A stretch of DNA of 5,238 nucleotides from Chloroflexota bacterium (GTDB taxonomy: Bacteria > Chloroflexota > UBA11872 > VXOZ01). The notes under the pieces are model-generated. The model was not told the DNA's origin, did no database searches, and saw only the letters and a list, made by a program, of their open reading frames with translations. Made by a program: the position numbers and the translations under genes. Of the stretch, positions 1-4,913 are shown one piece after another. Location of the stretch: contig VXOZ01000447.1 in the NCBI GenBank assembly GCA_009839775.1, forward strand, positions 1 through 5,238, written 5' to 3'. The stretch's first letter is position 1. Each line of letters starts with the position of its first letter.

Positions 1-193
1 GCGTAACCTAGGTAGTTGGCAGCGTTTGCCTCGTCTTCCCCTTTACTTCATCCGCTTCTCCTCGCTAAAGACCAAGGCACTGTTCGTTTATGTTGGGCCC
101 GTAGAGCGGGAAAACCGTGCCAGCCTGCGCACATGGCTGCGATCCCCAAACTTCCCTTGATACACTTACGGCACTGCAATCTCTAAAGAGCAC

Positions 194-201
194 GAGAAGG
201 A
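194..201 (+). promoter_or_regulatory. Ribosome binding site deciding the acetyltransferase start
   Basis: GAGAAGGA ends directly against the ATG at 202 but is properly spaced from the ATG at 208. It therefore argues for the later start and a product shorter by two residues. Confidence 0.6.
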
Positions 202-207
202 ATGCTT

Positions 208-993
208 ATGTCAATCGAAGAACCTCGTCCGCATGTAACCTACACGATGCTGTTAGATGGCTTCCGCAGCCTTGGACTTACGGATGGCGATACGGTCATC
301 GTGCACTCGTCTTTATCCCGCTTTGGCTATGTCGAGGGCGGCGCCGACACCGTGGTGGACGCGCTCCTGGCCGCGGTTGGGGACGAGGGGACGGTAGCGG
401 TCCCGACCAGCCCGGTGATCTGGCAAGGGGGATCGCACTTTCATTACATCAAGCACAATCCTATCCTCGACCTGCGCGTGACTCCCTCAAAGCTCGGCGC
501 TATCACGAATGCGTTGCGGGTGAGGCCGGAAGCCCGGCCGTCGCTCTCCGCCTGCCATACGCTGCACGCCATTGGCGCGCGCCGCGATTGGCTGCTGGCG
601 GGTGCGGAAACCGCCGTCTATCCCACCGGCCCCGGCACGCCGTGGCACCGGAATTGCGTCAGCGGCGGCAAGGTCCTCTTGATAGGCATCGGCCAGAACA
701 GCAACACCACAATCCATACCATCGAAGAAGCCGGCGGCGCTCCCATTCTGAGCACGGAAGTCTTTTACCCCATGGTGATAGACCTCGAAGGCCGCATCAT
801 TACCGTGCCCACCCGCGCCCATCTGCCCAACCATCCCCGCGCCTTTGAGAAGATGGACGCCGTCTGCCGCGAGCACGGCATCATGCAGGTTGGGAAGATC
901 GGCAACGCCACCCTCCGCCTCATCGAGGCAAAGCCCTTCCTGGAAATAGGCGTCGGTATCCTTGAAAAAGACCCGCTCTTCCTGCTTGCATAG
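208..993 (+). CDS. AAC(3)-family aminoglycoside N-acetyltransferase-like protein
   Basis: The 261-residue product matches the antibiotic N-acetyltransferase family (AAC(3)/YokD type), cytosolic enzymes that move acetyl from acetyl-CoA to an amine, classically N3 of 2-deoxystreptamine aminoglycosides. Visible family landmarks are the N-terminal VHSSLSRFGYVEGGADTV block (residues 32-49), the PSKLGAI stretch (93-99), the CHTLHAIG segment (116-123), GPGTPWHRN (141-149), GGKVLLIGIG (153-162) and NTTIHTIEEAGGAP (166-179). His170 and the nearby Glu173/174 lie where the family has its catalytic His. Length is normal for the family and no frameshift is seen. An in-frame ATG lies at 202, but AGAAGG at 195-200 sits almost on it and is 7 bases from the ATG at 208, so 208 is preferred. 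Many chromosomal members have no proven resistance role; the natural substrate cannot be read from sequence. No operon partner is seen. Confidence 0.9.
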   Translation: MSIEEPRPHVTYTMLLDGFRSLGLTDGDTVIVHSSLSRFGYVEGGADTVVDALLAAVGDEGTVAVPTSPVIWQGGSHFHYIKHNPILDLRVTPSKLGAITNALRVRPEARPSLSACHTLHAIGARRDWLLAGAETAVYPTGPGTPWHRNCVSGGKVLLIGIGQNSNTTIHTIEEAGGAPILSTEVFYPMVIDLEGRIITVPTRAHLPNHPRAFEKMDAVCREHGIMQVGKIGNATLRLIEAKPFLEIGVGILEKDPLFLLA

Positions 994-1071
994 CCAAGAC
1001 TGACGCACGGCTGCCGGCATAGGGCAGGGCTATTCCTGTTGCACAACACAGCCACCCCTGGCCTCGGTATG

Positions 1072-1080
1072 TGCTATGAT
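1072..1080 (+). promoter_or_regulatory. Extended -10 promoter for the Fur-family gene
   Basis: TGCTATGAT fits the extended -10 consensus TGnTATAAT with one mismatch. No convincing -35 box lies 16-18 bases upstream, as is common for extended -10 promoters. Transcription would start near 1087, leaving a leader of about 75 bases before the Fur-family start. The near-repeat GGAATTGCT / GGAATTACT (1081-1089 and 1102-1110) begins directly after this element and is a possible operator. Confidence 0.5.
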
Positions 1081-1155
1081 GGAATTGCTAGTAGCTAGGT
1101 AGGAATTACTTAACGCTTCAGTTTCTGGCATATTTGCAACGCAAGCGCCTGTCTC

Positions 1156-1162
1156 AAGAGGG
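1156..1162 (+). promoter_or_regulatory. Ribosome binding site of the Fur-family gene
   Basis: AAGAGGG is a strong Shine-Dalgarno match. It is one base from ATG 1164, which is too close, and 7 bases from in-frame TTG 1170, which is ideal. The true start may therefore be the TTG, giving a 150-residue protein. Confidence 0.45.
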
Positions 1163-1163
1163 A

Positions 1164-1622
1164 ATGACCTTGGCTGCAACTCGTTCGCAACTCGCAACCT
1201 CTAATGCAAAACGGCTCCTCCGCTCATCCGGCCGCCGTTTCACGCGGCAGCGTGAGGCTATTCTGAAGATCATCCGCGAGCAGCCTGGACATCTGGGCGC
1301 GGATGAGGTCTTTCAAATCGCCCGTCAGCGGGGCCACCGTGTCAGTCTCTCCACGGTCTACCGCACGCTCGATCTCTTGCGCGAACAAGGCCTCGTCGAA
1401 GCGGCGAACCTCCAGCAAGACCATCGCCACTTCAAAGCTGCCGGTGATGGAGAGCATCACCATCTCGTCTGTGTTTCGTGTGAGGAAGTCATCGAGTTCA
1501 GCAGCCCGCACATCGACCGTCTCAAGAAAGCGTTGCAAGACGAGCACCGGTTCACCATTAGAAACGTGGAACTGGAAGTCGGGGGGCTTTGCTCGAATTG
1601 CGCGGCCCCCGCTACAGGCTAG
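1164..1622 (+). CDS. Fur-family metal-responsive transcriptional regulator
   Basis: This is a 152-residue cytosolic DNA-binding repressor of the Fur/PerR/Zur family. The N-terminal winged helix includes RRFTRQREAIL (24-34), GHLGADEVF (42-50) and the recognition helix SLSTVYRTLDLLREQGL (61-77). The dimerisation and metal half carries HRHF (87-90), HHHLVC (98-103), and two CxxC pairs, C103/C106 and C143/C146, expected to hold structural zinc. His43, His98, His100 and Glu111 fall where PerR has its regulatory His, His, His and Asp. Glu instead of Asp at 111 favours a Fur-like metal sensor over a peroxide sensor, by inference. The usual Gly after the second Cys of the first pair is Glu (CVSCEE). 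The start is uncertain: ATG 1164 has AAGAGGG only one base away, whereas in-frame TTG 1170 has it at 7 bases; TTG 1134 would add ten residues. Fur, PerR and Zur cannot be separated with certainty. Confidence 0.93.
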   Translation: MTLAATRSQLATSNAKRLLRSSGRRFTRQREAILKIIREQPGHLGADEVFQIARQRGHRVSLSTVYRTLDLLREQGLVEAANLQQDHRHFKAAGDGEHHHLVCVSCEEVIEFSSPHIDRLKKALQDEHRFTIRNVELEVGGLCSNCAAPATG

Positions 1623-1800
1623 CTTCCACCCGAGAAGTACCGACCCACCAGGTTTTCGCCCACTGCATTACCTTTATCTCATTGCGTGAGTTCGTACCTG
1701 CTATATGGGCACTCTCCGAGCGGCACATCACTGCCTCCAACCGGTAGTTTCTTCAACTGAGGGCTTGCCTTCATCCACTGCGAGCCTCTGGGAGCAACAA

Positions 1801-2529
1801 TCATCTTCCCGCGATCTTCAACGCTCGTTCGTGCGCGCTCGCCTCTACGGCGTCGTCGAGCGGAGGCAGCGACGCGGCGCCATGCCGCCGTTGCAAGGCT
1901 TGCAAGATTAGATGATCGGCGAAAGCCGGGTTCTTTGGCAGTAAAGAGCCGTGGAGATAGGTGCCGTAGACGTTCTGCCACTGCGCGCCTTCCGTGCGAT
2001 CCTCACCGTTATTCCCAAACCCGTTTTTAACTGTAGCGAGCGCGGCCGCTGTATCGTGAAGATACGTGCGTCCGCCGTGGTTCTCAAAGCCAACGAGCTT
2101 TTTCCCCTTCCACATCGTGACAATGTTGCCGATGCAGCGTCGGCTGCCTTCACCGGGGTGCGTCGTATAGGCCGGCAACACCGCGATTCCGCGCAGTTCC
2201 GCGCCGGTGTGATCGCGATAGTACTCGCCAAAGAGTTGGTAGCCGCCGCACACCGCCAGCGCAACCAGCCCGTCGCGCATGGCGTCCCGCAACACCGGGC
2301 CTTTGGTCTCCACAAGATCACGTGAGGCCAACAGTTGCTCCCGGTCTTGCCCGCCGCCCACCAGCAGCAGATCAAGCTCGGCGGCATTGTGCAACGGCCC
2401 CGGACCAAGGCTCCGTACTTCCACGTCAATGCCGCGCCAGCGGCAGCGCTGTTCCAGGCAGATCACGTTGCCGCGATCGGCGTACATGTTCATGAGGCGC
2501 GGGTAGAGATGCCCAATGACGAGCTTCAC
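1801..2529 (-). CDS. gatD: Lipid II isoglutaminyl synthase, glutamine amidotransferase subunit GatD
   Basis: This 242-residue class I (CobB/CobQ-type) glutaminase subunit hydrolyses glutamine and passes ammonia to MurT, which amidates the D-Glu of the lipid II stem peptide to D-isoglutamine at the cytoplasmic membrane face. The N-terminus KLVIGHLYPRLMNMYADRGN (2-21) is typical of GatD. The oxyanion strand LLLVGGGQDREQ (54-65) is followed by the nucleophile motif AVCGGYQLFG (92-101, Cys94), the lipid-binding-type GFENHGGRT (147-155) and GTYLHGSLLPKN (189-200) with catalytic His193. Length is normal. The GTG at 2529 is chosen because GGGGAGGG lies 6 bases upstream; an in-frame GTG at 2559 would add ten residues without family support. 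It follows murT on the same strand after a 228-base spacer holding tandem repeats, and converges with the Fur-family gene. Confidence 0.93.
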   Translation of the reverse strand: MKLVIGHLYPRLMNMYADRGNVICLEQRCRWRGIDVEVRSLGPGPLHNAAELDLLLVGGGQDREQLLASRDLVETKGPVLRDAMRDGLVALAVCGGYQLFGEYYRDHTGAELRGIAVLPAYTTHPGEGSRRCIGNIVTMWKGKKLVGFENHGGRTYLHDTAAALATVKNGFGNNGEDRTEGAQWQNVYGTYLHGSLLPKNPAFADHLILQALQRRHGAASLPPLDDAVEASAHERALKIAGR

Positions 2530-2535
2530 TCCTGT

Positions 2536-2544
2536 CCCTCCCCT
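2536..2544 (-). promoter_or_regulatory. Ribosome binding site of gatD
   Basis: Read on the minus strand this is AGGGGAGGG, six bases before the GTG at 2529. It decides the start over the upstream GTG at 2559 and shows that gatD is initiated independently rather than by close coupling to murT. Confidence 0.65.
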
Positions 2545-2564
2545 AAAAACCTCGCACACCCCGG

Positions 2565-2715
2565 AAAGACAAACGAGTAGACCCCCTCTCCTTGGGGAAA
2601 GACATGCGCGTAGACTCCCTCTCCCTGGAGTAAGACATGCGAGTAGATCCCCTCTCCCTGGGGAGAGACTGGCGGATAAACTCCCTCTCCCTGGGGAGAG
2701 GGCCGGGGTGAGGGG
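2565..2715. repeat. Four-copy 33-base tandem repeat array between murT and gatD
   Basis: Four units of exactly 33 bases lie head to tail at 2565-2597, 2598-2630, 2631-2663 and 2664-2696. A fifth broken unit runs to about 2715 and ends in CCGGGGTGAGGGG. Each unit shares the core CTCTCC(C/T)TGG near its end; adjacent units 1/2 and 2/3 differ at 5-6 of 33 positions. The core with the following bases forms hairpins, best at 2683-2702, where CCCTCTCCC pairs perfectly with GGGAGAGGG. From memory, the CCCTCACCCC/CCCTCTCCC pattern resembles a dispersed intergenic repeat common in many environmental bacterial genomes. The unit equals 11 codons, so several frames stay open across it; these are not genes. 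Confidence 0.88.
2683..2702. other. Perfect inverted repeat at the murT-proximal end of the repeat array
   Basis: The arms CCCTCTCCC (2683-2691) and GGGAGAGGG (2694-2702) are perfect complements around two bases, so about 8 pairs with a 4-base loop can form in RNA from either strand. It lies 56 bases beyond the murT stop codon in transcript direction. No T-run follows on the minus strand, so it is not a standard intrinsic terminator. It could slow polymerase, stabilise the upstream message, or have no role. Confidence 0.55.
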
Positions 2716-2757
2716 AAGCCTTCACTGTTCCAGCCTATTTCCGCCCACTCGTCATAG

Positions 2758-4209
2758 TTACGCAAGGTCTTCCTCCCAAAACTGGCGCACAAGTCCCCGC
2801 TCCGCCCAGACCCGGCGCATCTCCAGCATACCGGTGTACGTGGCGAGAATGAAAAGGGTTTTGTGTGCAGGCATAGTCTCAGCGGCATGGTCGAACGCGT
2901 TCGCTATGTCTCGCAAGACGGTTATGTCTTCCAGCCCAGCGTACTTCAAGCGCACCGCCATGTCCTCCGCGCGACGGCCGCTGGCCGTGACCGCAGCACT
3001 GGCGAGGCATTCGAAATCAACGTCCCAGATCCAGGAAACATCATGTCCGTCCGCCGCGCGATCTTGGAGAATGGCGAGCACGTGCAAAGGGCCGTCTTCA
3101 GCCGCGAGCAAGCGCAAGACCTGGTTTGCGCCGACCGGATTTTTTATGAGCAGCAGCCACGCCTTCCTCTCGCCGAACTCTATGAACTCTGCGCGGCCAA
3201 AAGCGGGGATGGTGGCATTGAGCCCCGCAACTATTGCCTCCGCAGCAACCTCCAGGCGCCAAGCCGCTGTGGTTGCAGGGAGGGCATTGTACGCGTTATA
3301 GAGCCCCGGCACACGCAGACGCACGCGAAAGTCCTCATGCGGCACAGAGACGGTGAGGTCTACGCCGGCAAAGCCATGCAACACCGCCTTTGTTGCGCGC
3401 ACGTCGCGCTCTGGTCGCTGCCAGCCGCACGTGGGGCACACATACTCCCCAAGGTGCCCATAGTAAGCAGCGGCATACCGCAATGGGGTCGCCTCATGCG
3501 GGCAGTAGTGCGAATCCGCCGCCAACTCTATGTCGTCGCGCGCCAGATTCGGATCATCAAGTCCGAAATAGCGCACCGGCCCGGCGTAGGTCTCTCCCAG
3601 ACTGGCAACAAGTGGATCGTCAGCATTCAGGAGCAATGCGGTGGCGGCGTCCAATTGTGCGAACGCGGAGCGCAGGCCCGCGGCAATCGTCTGCACCTCG
3701 CCGTAGCGGTCGAGTTGGTCGCGGAACAGGTTCGTCACAACGATGCAGGTCGGACGGTGCTGCCGGAGCGCTTGCACGATCGCCGCCTCATCCAGCTCCA
3801 AGACGGCAATACCGTCCGGCGCGACACACAGCCTGCCATGCCAAGCCGTGTGCTCGAGCAGCATGCTCAAGACGCCGCGCGTTAGATTTGAGCCCGTGGC
3901 ATTATGCAAAACAGTGCGGCCGTCGGCGGCAAGGATGTTGCGCAGCAAGGCGGCAGTCGTCGTCTTGCCGTTCGTGCCGGTAACGAAGATTGCACCCGCG
4001 GGCACTTGGCTCAAGAGGAAACCAAGCAGGTCTGGTGAAATGTGCTCCGCCACCAGCCCCGGGAGCGCCGTGCCCCCGCCCTGCTGCAAGCGGCGTGAGA
4101 ACGCGCCTGCGATCTTGGCTAACAGTATCGCAACGATGCGACGCAAGCGGGAGAAAGGGATTCTTCGGTCATCCACCCCTCTTGTCCCATTGCCTGCAGA
4201 AACTGGCAT
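2758..4209 (-). CDS. murT: Lipid II isoglutaminyl synthase, Mur ligase-like subunit MurT
   Basis: This 483-residue Mur ligase-like protein with a C-terminal MurT domain (DUF1727) works with GatD. It activates the D-Glu alpha-carboxylate of lipid II with ATP, which then takes ammonia from GatD. Motifs in order are the P-loop GTNGKTT (78-84), SNLTRGV (107-113), LELDEAA (137-143), NLFRDQLDRYGE (160-171), a zinc-ribbon insertion (about 233-266), PGLYNAYNALPA (301-312), FGRAEF (337-342), KNPVGANQVLR (356-366) and ADGHDVSWIWD (386-396). The ribbon keeps C258/C261 (CPTCG) but its first knuckle is CPHE (236-239), with Glu239 where members I recall have Cys. Conserved sequence begins near residue 21, and ATG 4209 lacks a good ribosome site, so the first 20 or so residues may not be translated. 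It lies 150 bases after the cyclic-di-AMP receptor gene on the same strand. Confidence 0.94.
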   Translation of the reverse strand: MPVSAGNGTRGVDDRRIPFSRLRRIVAILLAKIAGAFSRRLQQGGGTALPGLVAEHISPDLLGFLLSQVPAGAIFVTGTNGKTTTAALLRNILAADGRTVLHNATGSNLTRGVLSMLLEHTAWHGRLCVAPDGIAVLELDEAAIVQALRQHRPTCIVVTNLFRDQLDRYGEVQTIAAGLRSAFAQLDAATALLLNADDPLVASLGETYAGPVRYFGLDDPNLARDDIELAADSHYCPHEATPLRYAAAYYGHLGEYVCPTCGWQRPERDVRATKAVLHGFAGVDLTVSVPHEDFRVRLRVPGLYNAYNALPATTAAWRLEVAAEAIVAGLNATIPAFGRAEFIEFGERKAWLLLIKNPVGANQVLRLLAAEDGPLHVLAILQDRAADGHDVSWIWDVDFECLASAAVTASGRRAEDMAVRLKYAGLEDITVLRDIANAFDHAAETMPAHKTLFILATYTGMLEMRRVWAERGLVRQFWEEDLA

Positions 4210-4240
4210 AGATGTACATCCAGCACGCCACGCAGCACAC

Positions 4241-4286
4241 CTGTTTAGTTGCCGTTTAGCATTGCGTCGCCCTGCAAGTTAAACAG
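4241..4286. promoter_or_regulatory. Inverted and direct repeats in the murT upstream region
   Basis: CTGTTTA (4241-4247) and TAAACAG (4280-4286) are perfect 7-base inverted arms 32 bases apart. A second GTTTAG lies at 4254-4259, 11 bases after the first at 4243-4248. An AT-rich tract at 4277-4291 makes this the likely murT promoter area, though no clean -35/-10 pair is seen. A regulatory role is conjecture. Confidence 0.25.
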
Positions 4287-4359
4287 ATATAAAGATGCAG
4301 AGCGTATCGATACTTCAGCACGGAGTTAGCGGAGGGGAGAGTGGAAAGTTCGTTCTCGT

Positions 4360-4701
4360 CTAGAATCGCTCGAACCGCTCAACGTCCAGCACGAAGATCA
4401 CGGCACCGCCTACCTGCACTTCGACCGGGTAGGGCATATAGAACTCACCGGGCTCCATGGCTGGCGGCATGGGATTGATGTACTGCATGCGGGTCGTGCA
4501 GTTTTGTCGAACGACGACCAGCACTTCACTGACCCGCTCTTCCTCCACGCCAACGAACACCGTCGCATTGCCATGCCGCAAGAAACCGCCAGCCGTATTG
4601 ATGCGCGTGGCGCCAAAGCCGGCCTGCACTAAGCTATCTACGAGATTTCCCGCATCCTCGTCCTGGACAATCGCCACGACGAGCTTCATGCCATTGTCCA
4701 T
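4360..4701 (-). CDS. darA: Cyclic-di-AMP receptor, DarA/PstA family
   Basis: This 113-residue PII-like protein belongs to the DarA/PstA family (formerly DUF970), soluble trimers that bind cyclic-di-AMP and change loop conformation; the downstream partner is unknown in most species. Visible signatures are KLVVAIVQDEDAGNLVDSL (6-24), TRINTAGGFLRHGNATVFVG (32-51) with the family's TxGGFLxxGN nucleotide-site motif, an EEERV turn (53-57), and the C-terminal VGGAVIFVLDVERFERF (97-113). Length is close to the roughly 109 residues of the Bacillus protein. ATG 4701 is chosen because AAGGAG (4711-4716 on the minus strand) lies 9 bases upstream; an open frame extends back to 4761 without family similarity. 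It sits between a candidate small peptide gene (28 bases upstream) and murT (150 bases downstream), all on one strand. This placement suggests a link to cell-wall control but does not prove one. Confidence 0.93.
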   Translation of the reverse strand: MDNGMKLVVAIVQDEDAGNLVDSLVQAGFGATRINTAGGFLRHGNATVFVGVEEERVSEVLVVVRQNCTTRMQYINPMPPAMEPGEFYMPYPVEVQVGGAVIFVLDVERFERF

Positions 4702-4710
4702 GCTGTGACA

Positions 4711-4716
4711 CTCCTT
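4711..4716 (-). promoter_or_regulatory. Ribosome binding site of the cyclic-di-AMP receptor gene
   Basis: AAGGAG on the minus strand, 9 bases before ATG 4701, supports that start and not the longer open frame from 4761 or the in-frame ATG at 4689. It lies 13 bases past the stop codon of the candidate small peptide. Confidence 0.65.
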
Positions 4717-4729
4717 GCCCAGGGAATAC

Positions 4730-4843
4730 TTAGTCCCAGCCGCAGGCGTCTTTGCCCGCACAGTATTCGGTTACTGCTTCTCCATCTAAAACACCCGTGT
4801 TCACGACTACTGGCTCATCAGCCGTATTGCCGAGTCCACCCAT
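4730..4843 (-). CDS. Candidate 37-residue acidic peptide with two C-terminal cysteines
   Basis: The open frame starts at the first in-frame ATG after an in-frame TAG five codons upstream and ends in TAA 28 bases before the cyclic-di-AMP receptor start. The peptide has Gly-rich ends, seven acidic residues and one lysine, and finishes with YCAGKDACGWD, so two Cys six apart, a Tyr, a Trp and a terminal Asp crowd the last eleven positions. A modest AGGGA ribosome site lies 9 bases upstream of the ATG. I recognise no family. It could be a small stand-alone protein, a modified-peptide precursor, a translated leader controlling the receptor gene, or chance. Against it, only 18 of 36 third codon positions after the ATG are G or C, which is weak coding bias for this GC-rich window, and no modification enzyme is in view. 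For it are the complete frame in an otherwise empty 212-base gap and the operon-like spacing. Confidence 0.4.
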   Translation of the reverse strand: MGGLGNTADEPVVVNTGVLDGEAVTEYCAGKDACGWD

Positions 4844-4913
4844 TGCCCAATTTCCCTAATTCAAGAGTTGCTAGCTGTGGGAGAGCGATAGCACGACAAC
4901 TGGCGCATTCAGG

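Noticed and set aside
157..185. TTGATA-based promoter for the acetyltransferase gene
   Set aside because: TTGATA (157-162) is a fair -35 box, but the sequence 16-18 bases on (TCTCTA region) is a poor -10, so I do not call it.
117..848. Long plus-strand open frame overlapping the acetyltransferase gene
   Set aside because: Its product is Arg/Pro/His-rich low-complexity sequence of the kind produced by reading a GC-rich gene out of frame. The other frame has clear family motifs and a ribosome site.
487..1020. Minus-strand open frame opposite the acetyltransferase gene
   Set aside because: It is antisense to a confidently assigned gene and no domain or ribosome site is visible.
1582..1610. GGGGGC / GCCCCC stem near the end of the Fur-family gene as a terminator
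   Set aside because: It lies within codons for the final CxxC region, has a 17-base loop and is not followed by a T-run.
1623..1800. Bidirectional terminator between the convergent Fur-family and gatD genes
   Set aside because: A terminator is expected here, but I found no strong hairpin with a T-run on either strand. No small gene is supported in the gap either.
2565..2715. CRISPR array
   Set aside because: The 33-base units are contiguous without unique spacers, so this is a simple tandem repeat.
2526..2888. Minus-strand open frame coding an 11-residue repeat protein (GEGVY-type units) across the tandem array
   Set aside because: The 33-base unit is divisible by three, so several frames remain open through it. 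The frame overlaps the murT 3' end out of frame and lacks its own start signals.
2863..3885. 340-codon plus-strand open frame antisense to murT
   Set aside because: It lies wholly inside murT, whose motifs are unambiguous. The antisense product has no recognisable domain and reflects GC-rich codon structure.
4866..4901. Imperfect hairpin AGTTG...CAACT after the icd stop codon
   Set aside because: Only five outer pairs are clean, the inner stem needs a bulge and a mismatch, and no T-run follows on the minus strand, so termination is not supported.
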